From Scilla litardierei (Eukaryota > Streptophyta > Magnoliopsida > Asparagales > Asparagaceae), in NCBI GenBank assembly GCA_030789695.1, contig CM061138.1, forward strand, positions 182,629,051 through 182,693,050: 64,000 bases of DNA, read 5' to 3'. The translations under genes were made by a program, and so were the position numbers. Below the pieces are notes generated by a model. That model did no database searches and was not told where the DNA came from. It worked only from the letters and a program-made list of their open reading frames with translations. Shown piece after piece: positions 10,288 through 22,318 of this stretch (positions are counted from its first letter, which is position 1; the number at the start of each line of letters is the position of its first letter).

Positions 10288-11544
10288 TCAAGCAGTAGTA
10301 TCACCCTGAGTGGATGATGATGGGTCCGACTGCTGGAGACCAGAGATAGGAACATCGGGCACAGAAGGTGAAGGTTCGATAGGTGTGTCAGCCGGTGAGG
10401 AAACGGAAGAGGCAACATGCTTAGAAGATAGTGTAACTGCTGGAGTGTCGACATGTGTGAGAACGTGTGTGTCGACAACAGAAGTCTCCAAATGCGGTGC
10501 AACCGACTCAACTTAAGAAGTAACAGGCCCTGTAGAAGCTTGAGAGTGGGGCACAGTGAGCGGTGCAGGAGGAACAGAAGGGACAGGGTTTGGCCTGGGA
10601 GGAGGGGCTGGTGCAAGTATGACAGTGGGTGTACACTGATGCCTAAGGATATCGAGAATGGCTGTGAGGTCCCGCTCCACGGACTGCTGAAAAGAGGAGA
10701 GCAAGGCCGCGAGGGTGTCAAAGGCATGCCTCAGGATGACAACCTCGGTCTCCATCGCAGAAAGACGTGCGTCCGTGGTGCAGGAGCTAAGAGGTGGTCG
10801 TGAACTGCTAGAAACCACCCTCGTAGGGTGCCCACGGGAGAGTGATACTCGGGGTCTAAACTGGAAGTTAGGGGAGGGTGGTCTAGCAGGGATCTCATAG
10901 GAAGAGGATGTGAGTGGAATGGATCTGAGATCTTGTGTAGAGACAGAAGCATCAGCAGCATCAGAAATGGGAGGCGTCGTGGCAACAGAAGTGGTGACAG
11001 ACACCACGATGCTCTCAGAAAATACTACTGATGCTGTGTAGAAGTGGTGCTAGAAAGAGAGACTTTGGACCCTAGAGTGGTAGGAAGGGAAGTGAGGAGG
11101 TCCACAGGTGCGGGAAGTGTACTGGCAGCGACGGGCTCTGAAATAGGTGAATCGATAGGCTCGAGAGCGAAAGGACTGGCTGACTCCAAAGGGGTGAAAG
11201 AAGTAAGATCTGGAGCAGCATAGACAACCGTGCCCTCAGGTCCAGGCACGACAGAGACAGAGGTAGTGACCTCCGAGGTATAGGTGTGGACAGTCCCCGG
11301 GGTCTCTACGAAGGAGGTGGGGGTGGGGGTGGAGGTGGAGGTGGGAGCACTGACAGAAGTGGAAACAGAAGTGCTCCCTGGTGGATCGTGATGAGTCGGA
11401 CGAGGACGACGAATCGTCCAAGTACGTCTCGGGTGTGGGTGAAGGTGAACATCGTAGGCGTCCTGCAGGCCAGGAAGAGGAGGGACCAGTGGTGGCCGTC
11501 CTCTTCGCCGGCTGAGGCTTCCTTGGCCTAAGGCGAGGAGGCAT
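10288..11544 (-). pseudogene. Remnant of Athila second ORF (ATHILA ORF-1-like), core missing
   Basis: The start context at 11544 (MPPRLRPRKPQPAKR) matches that of the intact Ath1 ORF (MPPRTRPPTRRPS). The C-terminal part (10513-11007) has a Ser/Pro-rich stretch, then a helical segment (METEVVILRHAFDTLAALL) and a Pro-rich tail, as in Ath1. The central ATHILA ORF-1 domain of about 300 residues is absent. The frame shifts near 11240 and 11010, and an in-frame stop lies just before 10513. It is broken and shortened. Confidence 0.6.
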
Positions 11545-12398
11545 CAAGCGAGAGTGGTAAACTACGATGATATGGTAATAAAAAAATAAAGTGTGGAAAG
11601 AGTATACCAACACCGAGCATAGCTGCGATAGCGGAAGTGGAATGCGCATGTGCGAAGCCTCGAATCCAAGCTATCCCCCAAGCTGATCCGGACCAAGCTC
11701 CTCGGACCTAAGAAGAAGCTCCAAGCGTACCTGCAATAAGGTATGAAAATAGTATTAGGCTTTTTTGAAATTTAATCGGGTTTGGGGATAAAAAATTAGG
11801 AAAAATTAGGGTTGGGATGAGTCAGATTTGGGGGAGATGGGGGGTGAATGAAAGGGATGAAGTAGGTGGGGGTGGTGGCTGCTCGGCTCGAGCACAGTGT
11901 GTGCTCGGGCGGCTGCTTAGGCAGTACGTGCACAGTTCTGACGAGGCACCAGAGCAAGGGGGCGGGTGCGGGGGGTTTGTGCGAAAGAAGGGGGAAGAGA
12001 GATGAGGGGTAGGGAGAGAGATGGGGGAATGGGAGGGGGTTGTTTTGCTTCGCCGGCAATGGGCAGCACCGGTGGCGCTACTCTGGCGGATCGTCGGAGC
12101 AATGGGGGGGGATAGAGAGGGGGACTGGGGGAGATATAGGAGGAGAGAGAGAGATGGGGGGAAAGGGGTGGAGGGGCAGACCGAGCCGCGTCAGGGACGG
12201 CGGCTCTCGAGCGGAGCATGTGGCGGTGACGAAGGTGGGGTGGTCGAACCGTGTACGGTAAGGTTTAGGTTTAGGGGGGAAGCTCGGGATGAGTTGGGGA
12301 AATTTTTGATGGGCTTAGGGGTTTAATCCGAGTCGAGTTTGTATTAGTATAGGAAGGGTCGAGCTCGATTTAAATGTGGGCCCCGGCTGGGTAAGTCG
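11545..12398 (-). other. Leader between internal palindrome array and second ORF (Ath2 A)
   Basis: No gene. It is strongly strand-biased: purine-rich (G) on plus, C/T-rich on minus. It contains another PPT-like core at 11674-11684. TATA-like sequences on the minus strand lie near 12340 and 12368, next to the palindrome array. Upstream of the second ORF a block reading GGTATACTCTTTCCAC on the minus strand (about 11605) is conserved in Ath1. Confidence 0.45.
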
Positions 12399-12944
12399 CT
12401 GCTCGGACCGAGCAGCGATAGCCCTCGGTCGAGTAAAAAAGAATATAAAAATTTGAAATTAAGCTCAAAAATTGTGCCCTAATACTCGACCGAGCTGCTT
12501 ACTCAGCTCGGTCGAGCTGAATTGAAACAGAGTGTTGTTTTCAGCTCTCTTTTACTCTTCCTGCAACTCGGCCGAGAAGGGTAGCTACTCGATCGAGTCC
12601 ATTAAGCTTTCTAGAGCACCCTTTTTAGCACTTTTGGGACTCTCCCTGCAGCTCGACTGAGTAGGATAGCTACTCGGTCAAGTCAAATTAGAAACAAAGT
12701 GCTCTTTTTTGACGTTTTTGGGCTCTGCCCGTAGTTCGACCGAGTAGGGTGCTACTCGGTCGAGTCGTAATTAATTTTCAGAGCAACCTTTTGCCTGTTC
12801 CTCCAGCCTTCTGTAGCTCTGACTGTAGCTTGACCGAGTAGGGTGCTACTTGGTCGAGTCGAGTTTGATTTCCAGAGCGCGTTTTTGCCTATTTTCTCCA
12901 ATTCTTTGCAGCTCGGCCAAGTAGGGTAGCTACTCGGCCGAGTC
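12399..12944 (-). repeat. Internal palindrome array of Ath2, upstream of the second ORF
   Basis: About 14 copies of the CTCGGYCGAG family. From about 12540 they lie in tandem units of roughly 90 bp. Each unit holds an inverted pair, a CTCGACCGAGTAG-like copy followed within a few bases by a CTACTCGGTCGAG-like copy, able to fold as a long hairpin. The unit spacer repeats CAGAGC...TTTTTGC...GACT. The array is cut by the copia insertion at 12944/18761. It uses the same palindrome as this family's LTR. Confidence 0.8.
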
Positions 12945-14803
12945 TGTTGGATCCTATGGATGGCAACCAACACTAGAAGGGGGGTTGAATAGTGTTGTGG
13001 GAAAAAACTTTTAACAAATGAACACCACAAATATAACTTCCCTTCCAATGTTGCCTAAGGAACCAAGTAGAGTGATCTACGCTTAGTCCTTAATCAACAC
13101 GATTGATCTTCAAATATAGATAAGATAATATATAAACAATAAAGATCAAAGGAGTAAAGATAATAGAATTTATCTCACAGCGGCATATAAACTTGCAATA
13201 ATGAATTTAATTAGCAAGAGTAAATTAACAAATGATTGCAAATGACATATAATAAAAATGAACTTGTTAATGTAAAGTAAATGTCAATCGCAAACACAAA
13301 GATTTTTATCCTGGTTCCCCACAACCTGGGTACGTCCAGTCCCCGAAACTCTTGTCGGGCTTTAATCCACTATTATCGGTAAATAGTACAAACCACCTCC
13401 CGCCAAGAGGATTTACAACCACCTTGCCTACAACAAGGATTTTCAACCACATAGACTTGTCTAGGATTTTGACTTGCCTCACAACCCGAGGACTTTTCCT
13501 TGCCTCACAATCTGAGGACTTTCAACACCCTTACAACCGAGGGACTACAAGTAAAATCAAATCCAATACACGACAATGAATTAGTGGAGATTGGTTTTTA
13601 CACCCAATAATTCTATAGCCAAGATTAAATTTGCAATTATGCTTAACGTGGCTAAACGAATTTAAATCATTCATAGATCACACAAAGAATATGAATTTAT
13701 TCAATGTGATCTAGAATCTAGATGTGTTCTTAGATCACACAAAGAATATGCAATTATACAATGTGATTTAGAATCTAGATGTTTCAAAAATCCTTTGAGA
13801 ATATGAAAAATCAAAGAGAAGGATTTTGAAAACCAATTTGCAATAGCCAAAAAATAATAATGATCTTAAAAAGAATTATAAAAGAATGTAAGCAATAAGA
13901 TCATAAATTGAAGAACCGTTTCGGCTATGAAGAGCTTTGAGAGCAATGAGAACGATGAGATCTTTTGAGAGAATAAGAATTTTGCTCAAGAATGAATTGG
14001 TGAGGAAAATATTCTCATATGGTCTCTATTTATAGGGCTAAAGGAGAATTCGAAATGATTCAAAATCAAGTTGGAATTCAGCCCAAAAATCAAGCAAGGA
14101 ATAAATGAGAGAGTGAATCAAGGAATTCTGGTCGCACAGCTGGTAGTCGACTCCCTAACTTTGGTAGTCGACTCCCAGAGTGTTTCTGAGGAAATCTGCT
14201 ACAACTGGTAGTCGACTCCCTAACTTTGGTAGTCGACTACCAGAGTATCTTTTCAGGGAGAAGGCAGAAATCAGGGTAGTGAACTACTGGGTGTTTGTAG
14301 TTGACTACAAGTTGAAACTTAGCTTCTATGAAAAGTATGCTCTCAAATAAGTTTTAAAACAAGTTTAAAAACATTTTAGAAAATCATTTTGTGTGTGTGT
14401 GTGTGCATATTCTTTCTTGACTTTGACATAATCCTAAGAAAATGAAAAACAACTTACACACTAGACTCTATGAAGAACTTGAAGCCATGGTTGAGCTTGA
14501 GCTAGTTACATAGGCTTCACTTGAGTTTGAGCTCCTCTTTAGCTTGAGCTTGAGCACATTCTTTGATCTTCATCTTCGAGCTCTTCTTCTGCTAAAGCTT
14601 TAGAATGTAGACGTGGAATGTGATTTCAATCCATCTTCATCTTCTATGTGTGTAGTTATAGTTCTTCTTCTCGGAGTATGTTTTGAGCTTCAATTAGCTT
14701 ATTGCACAACCTACACATTTAAGTAGTATGATTAGTAATTTAACAACATTTGGTGTGATCATCATCAAAACAAACCACTTGGGGTGGGACTAGATTCCCA
14801 TCA
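12945..14803 (-). mobile_element. Copia 3' LTR
   Basis: 1859 bp, plus strand TGTTGGATCC...GATTCCCATCA. Paired with 16909-18760. A minus-strand TATA (CCTATAAATAGA) lies at 14026-14037, with a GTAGTCGACTAC palindrome array upstream of it at 14145-14310. A (GT)n run lies near 14391-14404. Confidence 0.9.
14145..14310 (-). repeat. GTAGTCGACTAC palindrome array in copia 3' LTR U3
   Basis: Four copies of GTAGTCGACT with C-rich flanks, arranged as two pairs separated by CCTAACTTTG, plus relatives with TAGTTGACTA near 14305. GTAGTCGACTAC is a perfect 12-bp palindrome. The 5' LTR repeats it at about 18103-18268. Confidence 0.8.
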
Positions 14804-14817
14804 TTCTCTCCCTTTTT
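14804..14817 (-). other. Copia polypurine tract
   Basis: The minus strand reads AAAAAGGGAGAGAA directly next to the 3' LTR, as expected for plus-strand priming. Confidence 0.75.
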
Positions 14818-15193
14818 GATGATGACACCCAAATGAAAAACATATGAATCATATGATTATAAAAACAATGAGTAAGTGTACTTACTCCCCCTGCTTAGAT
14901 GCCCTTATTATTCATTCATGTTTTTGCTTGCTTGTTGTCACTTTTCTCCCCCTTGTCATCACAAAAAATATAATAGTGTACATACCAAGTGAAGAAAAAT
15001 TTTTCATTGGCTCCTCTTCAAAGTTTGCATCATTGAAGTTGTGTCTCCCCCTTAATGTATGCACGGATTTAGAGATTCATTGGGAGCTCTTCTACTAATC
15101 CCTTATAGTTTTGGTACCTGAAAATCAAACAAATAATTGTGGTACCCTTTCTTTGTGGGTCAATGGGATTAGTCATACACAATAATATAATTA

Positions 15194-16880
15194 TCAACCA
15201 AGAGGGAACCAAACCCAGTTGGGTTGAGATTTCCCATAAATAAATTTATAATCTCTACAAAAATGAACATTGTTCATAAAACTAGAAATGTAATTGTCTT
15301 TCATTTGGACCGTTCCAATTTTGGGAATCCAAACTTTGACATATCCATTTTCAGTTTTAGGAACTCTAGCTTGATGATAAGAGATCCTAGCATTTTGATT
15401 GGTCATATTATAACCTAAGCCATGTTTGCTAGATTGGGGTTTTTGTGATCTAATCAAGCTATCTAATTTTTCTTTACCTTTATTGAACCTAGCAACATTA
15501 TTAACCAAGTCCTCATGCTTTGCCTTAATGGCGGTCATGTTCTTTTCTAAGTCTCTGAACCTATTTCCTAGGTCTTTGAGTTCTACATTGAGCAACCTAT
15601 TCTTTTCAATTAAATCTTTATTGTTGCTAATCAATTTTAGGTTCTCTTCCATAATCTTTTCTAGCTCTTGATTAGTAGAATTAGAACCACAAGATTTATG
15701 CATCTTTTTTAGAGTTAGAAGCTCTTTGAGTTGGACCTCATATAATGCATAAATTCTATGAAATTCCTCCTCATATTCAAGTTCCTCATCATCGCTATTA
15801 TCGCTATCACTAGAGTTATGGTAGGAATTTACTGTGGGATCTCCTTGTGCCATAAAGCACATATATGACTTCTCATTCCTTTTGCTTGCTTTTCCTTCAT
15901 TTTCGGATGATGTTGAGCTATCAGAATCCTCTTCATCATCGCTTCTATCCCATGCCGCTAAAGTTTTTCTATTTGTCCTTTTGCCTTTGTATGGCTTCGT
16001 TCTCTTATCTCTGTTTTTCTTTAGAGGATACTCATTCGTCATGTGGCCTGGCCTATTACATTCATAACAAATAACATCATTAGTGGAATTGAACTTACGG
16101 TTGTATGACTTACATGCATTTAAGATTTTCTTGAATCCTTTGGAGATGAGTGCCATTTGGTTCTCCATCTCATCATTGACTTCATCATAGGACTCCTCCA
16201 GATCCGATGTGGCTTTGAATGCAAGGTTGTTCTTCTTTTCACCGTGTTCCTTGGTCTTTTCCTCTTGCAGTTGGAGTTCATATGCCATTAGATTGCCGAT
16301 GAGCTCCTCCAAGGTTAGCTTTGAAGTGTCGTTGCCTTCTTCAATGGCCGAAGCTTTGGATTGCCATTCAGGAGTGAGGGATCTAAGGATATTGCATACG
16401 TGATCCTCTTGTGTGTACTTCTTTCCCAATCCCGCAAGTGTGCTGACGATATCCGTAAATCTCGTGTACATCTCCGTTATGTTCTCACCTTTCTCCATCA
16501 TAAATTTTTCATACCTGCCAGCATAAAGAGAAGATTTGACGATTTAACTTTTTAGTTACCTTCATGCGTTACCTAAAGGAGTTTCCATATTTGGTGCGCG
16601 GAGATAGCCATGGAGATGCGGTTGTACTCCGTTGTGTCAAGGCCGCAATATAGGGTTGACACTGCCTTGGCATTTAGAGACACTTTGTCCGTCTCCTTCT
16701 TGGTCCACTTTTCTTCCTCAAGAGTGGGTTCTTCATAAGGATTCTCCACTATCTTCCATAGATCATAGGAGATAGAGGGAAGGTACATTCACATCCGATT
16801 CTTCCAAGCTCCATAATTTGATCCGTTGAGAAGTGGTGGTCTGGTGGAAGATTGTCCTTTGGGGAAATGTTTGGTTGATA
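15194..16880 (-). pseudogene. Copia Gag (UBN2-type) with frameshifts and a damaged zinc knuckle
   Basis: The main open part (15194-16501, 435 residues) begins in the copia gag domain (PF14223, UBN2 type: LAGLGKKYTQEDHV...). It continues with an acidic Ser-rich region and a coiled-coil-like C-terminus. The zinc knuckle at about 16035-16080 reads CYECNRPGHMTNEY: the final Cys of CX2CX4HX4C is Tyr (TAT instead of TGT), so RNA binding should be impaired. The N-terminal part (16573-16880) is split over other frames by stops. Gag would normally form the particle. This copy cannot encode a full one. Confidence 0.8.
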
Positions 16881-16894
16881 CCATCTATAACCTC

Positions 16895-16906
16895 GCTCTG
16901 ATACCA
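16895..16906 (-). other. Copia primer binding site (initiator tRNA-Met)
   Basis: The minus strand reads TGGTATCAGAGC, the standard plant iMet primer site, two bases inside the 5' LTR. Confidence 0.9.
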
Positions 16907-16908
16907 AG

Positions 16909-18760
16909 TGTTGGATCCTGTGGATGGCAAACAACACTAAAAGGGGGTTGAATAGTGTTCTGGGAAAAAAACCTTTCACAAATGAACACCACAAATATAA
17001 CTTCCCTTCCAATGTTGCCTAAGGAACCAAGTAGAGTGATCTACGCTTAGTCCTTAATCAACACGATTGATCTTCAAATATAGATAAGATAATATATAAA
17101 CAATAAAGATCAAAGGAGTAAAGATAATAGAATTTATCTCGCAGTGGAATATAAACTTGCAATAATGAATTTAATTAGCAAGAGTAAATTAACAAATGAT
17201 TGCAAATGACATATAATAAAAATGAACTTGTTAATGTAAAGTAAATGTCAATCGCAAACACAAAGATTTTTATCCTGGTTCCCCACAACCTGGGTACGTC
17301 CAGCCCCCGAAACTCTTGTCGGGCTTTAATCCACTATTATCGGTAAATAGTACAAACCACCTCCCGCCAAGAGGATTTACAACCACCTTGCCTACAACAA
17401 GGATTTTCAACCACCTAGACTTGTCTAGGATTTTGACTTGCCTCACAACCCGAGGACTTTTCCTTGCCTCACAATCCGAGGACTTTCAACACCCTTACAA
17501 CCGAGGGACTACAAGTAAAATCAAATCCAATACACGACAATGAATTAGTGGAGATTGGTTTTTACACCCAATAATTCTATAGCCAAGATTAAATTTGCAA
17601 TTGTGCTTAACGTGGCTAAAAGAATTTAAATCGTTCACAGATCACACAAAGAATATGAATTTATTCAATGTGATCTAGAATCTAGATGTGTTCTTAGATC
17701 ACACAAAGAATATGAAATTATTCAATGTGATCTAGAATCTAGATGTTTCAAAAATCCTTTGAGAATATGAAAAATCAAAGAGAAGGATTTTGAAAACCAA
17801 TTTGCAATAGCCAAAAAATAATAATGATCTTAAAAAGAATTATAAAAGAATATAAGCAATAAGATCAGAAATTGAAAAACCGTTTTGGCTATGAAGAGCT
17901 TTGAGAGCAATGAGAACGATGAGATCTTTTGAGAGAATAAGAATTTTGCTAAAGAATGAATTGGTGTGGAAAATGTTCTCATATGGTCTCTATTTATAGG
18001 GCTAAAGGAGACTTTGAAATGATTCAAAATCAAGTTGGACTTCAGCCCAAAAATCAAGCAAGGAATAAATGAAGAGTGCATCAAGGAATTCTGGTCGCAC
18101 AGCTGGTAGTCGACTTCCTAACTTTGGTAGTCGACTCCCAGAGTGTTTCTGAGAAAATCTGCTACAACTGGTAGTCGACTCCCTAACTTTAGTAGTCGAC
18201 TACCAGAGTATCTTTTCAAGGAGAAGGCAGAATTCAGGGTACTACTGGGTGTTTGTAGTTGACTACAAGTTGAAACTTAGCTTCTATGAAAAGTATGCTC
18301 TCAAATAAGTCTTAAAACAAGTTTAAAAACAGTTTAGAAAATCATTTTGTGTGTGTGTGTGCATATTATTTCTTGGCTTTGACATAATCCTAAGAAATTG
18401 AAAAACAACTCACACACTAGACTCTATGAAGAATTTGAAGCTATGGTTGAGCTTGAGCTAGTTGCATAGGCTTCACTTGAGTTTGAGCTCCTCTTTAGCT
18501 TGAGCTTGAGCACATCCTTTGAGCTTCATCTTCAAGCTCCTCTTGTGCTAAAGCTTTAGAATGTAGACGTGGAATGTGAGTTCAATCCATCTTCATCTTC
18601 TATGTGTGTAGTTATAGTTCTTCTTCTCGGAGTATGTTTTGAGCTTCAATTAGCTTATTGCATAACCTACACACTTAAGTAGTATAATTAGTAATTTGAC
18701 AACATTTGGTGTGATCATCATCAAAATAAACCACTTGGGAGTGGGACTAGATTCCCATCA
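16909..18760 (-). mobile_element. Copia 5' LTR
   Basis: 1852 bp, paired with 12945-14803 with scattered substitutions and small indels, so it is older than the Ath1 and complete T1 insertions. TATA (minus) at about 17989-18000 and palindrome array at about 18103-18268. Confidence 0.9.
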
Positions 18761-18765
18761 GAGTC

Positions 18766-19052
18766 ACATGTAACTCTTCCCCCAAGCTTATATTTCTCTA
18801 AGGTGCTATTTCCTTGGTTCCTTAACCTTCATTTCATCGTTTCATGCGCTCTCCTCATTGTTCAACCTGTAGAAGGAAGAACTCGGCAATTTTTTTTGTT
18901 TTCGTATTTTCATAGAATTGAAAACTTATTTATTTTGATTTTTTGAATAAGAAAAAAAAACAAAAAACAAAAACGAAAACTAAGGGAAAAAAATCGGGTT
19001 GCCTCCCGATAAGCGCTTGTTTTAACTCGTAAGCTCGACTCCCTTAAGATTT
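18766..19052 (-). other. Ath2 copy A region between pol and internal array
   Basis: No gene. It includes a PPT-like core at 18778-18789 and the block near 18993-19045 (GGGTTGCCTCCCGATAAGCG on plus). That block is conserved in Ath1 at about 33657-33716, right after its first ORF. This fixes the junction of the Ath1 pol deletion. Confidence 0.5.
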
Positions 19053-20183
19053 TCAATCAATGGTGGTGCATTCCTCGAGAAAGTAGGTTTCCTCTTGTCC
19101 AATCGGTTCTCCCGCTACGTATGACTTTATTCTTTGGCCATTCACCTTGAATTTATTGTTCTTCCCCTCACGTTCTATGGCACCCCCCGGGGACATACTT
19201 ACTATCTTGTAGGGGATGAACCACCTTGATTTTAGCTTCCCAGGGAAGAGTCGTAGTCTTGAGTTGTAGAGGAGTACTTGGTCACTTGCTTCGTAGTGCC
19301 TCATCGTGATATTCTTATCATGATAGACCTTGGTCTTTTCCTTGTACATCCTTGCGTTCTCGTAGGCGTGTCATCGGATTTCGTCAAGCTCGTTGACACT
19401 CAAGAATCGTTGTGTGGCGGCACTCTTGTAATCAAATTTCAACTTCTTGAAAGCGACGCGGTACGCCCAAAGAGCGTCGCTCAATTTTTGGGACAAATCC
19501 TTCCTTGATGCGCTCACCGTCTTCTCTAGGAAGTCCTTGATCTCTCTATTGGAGATTTCAACTTGTCCACTCGTTTGGGGATGATATGCAAGACCGACCT
19601 TGTGATGCACTCCGTATTTCTTAAGCATTGTTTCAAACTTCTTTGGGATGAAGTGACTCCCCCCGTCGCTTATAACCGTTCTCGGGACTCCAAAGCGGGG
19701 AAAAATCATATGCTTGAATAACTTGGCCACTACCCTTGAGTCATTCGTTGGGGGAGGCTATGGCTTCCATCCACTTTCAGACGTAATCAACTACAACTAG
19801 GATGTACTTGTTGCCGTTACTTGTTGCGAAGGGTCCCATGAAATCAACACCTTAACAGTCAAACAATTCTATCTCCAAAATGCCATGTAGGGGCATCTCA
19901 TTTTTCTTCGTGATATTTCCCGTTCTTTGGCACCTGTCGCATACATTCGTTTGCGTCTATGAAGATGGTGGGCCAATAGAAGCCACTTTGGAGAATTTTC
20001 GCAGTGGTTTTAGTGACTGCTGCATGTCCCCCGCAAAGTTGGTCATGGTAATGTGACATAATGGAAGTGGCCTCCTCTTTCGGTATACATCGTCTGATAA
20101 TCCCATCGGCGTATGTTTTGAATAAGTACGGATCATCCCAAAAGTATTTTCTGGCATCATGTAAGAACTTCCTTCTCTGCTAG
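19053..20183 (-). pseudogene. Ath2 copy A integrase, broken
   Basis: Two clear pieces on the minus strand. The catalytic-core end is 19371-19730 (SDGGSHF, GVHHKVGLAYHPQTSGQVEISNREIK: second Asp and Glu of the DDE triad). The C-terminal domain is 19053-19349 (LFPGKLKSRWF, KVNGQRIKSY). The first Asp region and zinc-binding part (19731-20183) carry stops and frame changes. The T1 solo LTR at 20184 splits the gene from RNase H. The Athila integrase family is clear; this copy is inactive. Confidence 0.8.
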
Positions 20184-20802
20184 TGTAACGGCCGCTTTCC
20201 GACCGCACATACTTTGGCGCGTATAGTTGTTTCAAGTCCGTGATTTTCGTATTTGATGGTTATTACTATTTTTTTCGTAACTCAGACACGCGACCGAACC
20301 CCGTTTCCACGACCCTCTCGGAGACGCGAGCGCCCCGATATTTGCCTTGTAATTTTTGGACGTCAACGGACCAATCCACTTAACTCTTTACTAATTTGTT
20401 TATATATATATATATTTTTAACTTTGAATTTTTTTTAAGCATCAGTACGTCTTTTTAAAACAAGTTATGGATACTTATTAATTTTTTTTAAAACCTTAAC
20501 TTTACTAATTCATATTATTAATTATTAGACATTTCGTTAAGGTTTGAATTCAAATTTGAAACGTCCAGATCAAACCAAATCTTTACTAATTATTAAAAGA
20601 AAATCAATGCTTAACTAACCTATCACTAATCTTAACCTCTCCCCAAAATTTCTCTCCCACGTGTTGCTCCTCTCCCCACGTGCTCTGACTTTCCCCCTAT
20701 CTACAAATAGGAAACCTAGGGTCTACATAATCCTAGGGCTGCTTTCTCTTATGCTGCCATTTACAAACCTCCTCACGTGCTAGCCTACAACCATAGGCAA
20801 AC

Positions 20803-20816
20803 AACTATATAAAACC
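20803..20816 (+). promoter_or_regulatory. Putative TATA box of T1 solo LTR
   Basis: AACTATATAAAACC is followed by a C-rich GC-rich leader, about 620 bp into the LTR. Confidence 0.5.
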
Positions 20817-21748
20817 TTACTTCCCTTTTATAAAACCCAAGGGTATAGCAGCTGCAAACCGCGCAGACTCCACGCTACGCCACCGCCCCCTAAAATTTTC
20901 CTCACACGACTTTCCTTCTCCAATCGCCGTAACTCCTCATCTCCGACCTCCAAGCGCCGCACCCATCTCCGAGTTCAAGCCCTCGACCTCCTCTCGCGTT
21001 CTTCCACCGACCTGAACCCCTCACCACCGGCGCACGGCAGGCGCCGCCCCGGAGCTCCGTTCGACTCTCCCTTGGCGCACGGCTGCGTTCACAGCACTGC
21101 CGTAGCCTCCGACCGGTGCTCCAACCCCCCCGCCAGCCGCTCTCTGGCCCCTCCCTGACCTCTGGCCGTCTCCCGATAGTTCCACTCCCGCCGCTCGGCC
21201 AGCCCAGCGCCGCCTCAACCTTCTTAGGCTACGTAGGAGCTCCCAGGCCGCCGGAAGAAGCCTCCCAGACCGTCGGAAGGAGCCCAGAGATGCCGGAGAA
21301 GCCCCAGGTCGTTGGAAACGTCTGTAACTTGACGTTCCCCACCGGAAGTAGCTGCCAACAGCCCCGAGGACTGCCTCTTCTTGCTCACAACAGCGGCCCG
21401 AGTTGCTACTGCATTTTTCGATGTCGCTCGGCACTCAGGTGGCCGCCGTACGACCCCCGGGCTTCGCCTTCTCGCTGCACAGCCGTTGCAGCATCCCGAC
21501 GATTCAAACAGTGGCCGCGCCTCCCCTCTCGCTGTTTTAGACATCGATCGTGCCCGATGCTAGCTGTTTTGGCCCTTTGGCCATTGTCCCCCTTGTGATC
21601 ACTGATCCACGGATTCTCGACGCCGCCTAGCATCGTCCGTAGGCACAGTCTCGACGCCGCACGGCCATCCACCCTCCGGTGCCTCGCCCCCTCGACAACT
21701 CCCCGACGGCAACCGTAGCTCCCCTGCATCCATGGCAACAAGTAGAAG

Positions 21749-22318
21749 GTGAGTAATGTCCTTGTATGCTTTATTATCCTTAGGTTGGGTAGCAGTGCAA
21801 TATATATGTTAGGCCATGTTATTATTATTTTTATAGGTGGAGATAGGTTAGTACCACTACTGTATGTTATAATTATGCAATATTGCAACAGGAGTGATGA
21901 TAATGTATTATGATGCTATGTTACAACAGATAATAAATATTGTTTGCATGCTAGCAACATTGATATAGATGAAACTTGATGATTCGTAGGGTTGGTAATT
22001 CGTGTACGGACTTTTGACATGGTGTTGGCTAGCTAGTAGTCGTATTGATCAATGAACAACTAGCAGATGTGATATATTGATGTTAGCAAGATTGATCGTA
22101 GGGCTGATAATTTGTTTACACAATTTCTGGTTAACGTATAGCCTAGGTTGCTAGTTATAATTGATGGCTATGTAAATGTGTAGACTTGTTAGCTGCTATA
22201 GTATAATTTGGTTAGACTATGTACGGGTACTCGTATACCTATTAGGTCGGTATGCATTAATGAGTTGGTAAGCTGGTTTAGAATTCTTTGGCTTGATGTC
22301 TCATATTTGATGGCGCAG
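21749..22318 (+). other. Candidate leader intron in T1 solo LTR
   Basis: A strong donor-like AAG|GTGAGT at 21746-21754 opens an AT-rich, T-rich stretch of 570 bp that ends at GGCGCAG (22318). It is flanked on both sides by GC-rich sequence. Homology to the other T1 LTRs resumes right after the acceptor. No transcript evidence exists in the sequence itself. Confidence 0.35.

Larger units (their letters stand above)
12945..18760 (-). mobile_element. Ty1/copia gag-only element (TR-GAG type), TSD gagtc
   Basis: Complete LTR-to-LTR element on the minus strand with target duplication gagtc (12940-12944 and 18761-18765). 5' LTR is 16909-18760, iMet primer site 16895-16906, gag remnant about 15194-16880, PPT 14804-14817, 3' LTR 12945-14803. 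The internal part is only 2105 bp and has no protease, integrase or RT. It is therefore a terminal-repeat element with gag only, and it inserted into the Ath2 internal array. Confidence 0.9.

Noticed and set aside
14391..14404. (GT)n tract and the (TA)n tract near 20402
   Set aside because: Short simple repeats with no further structure; ordinary.
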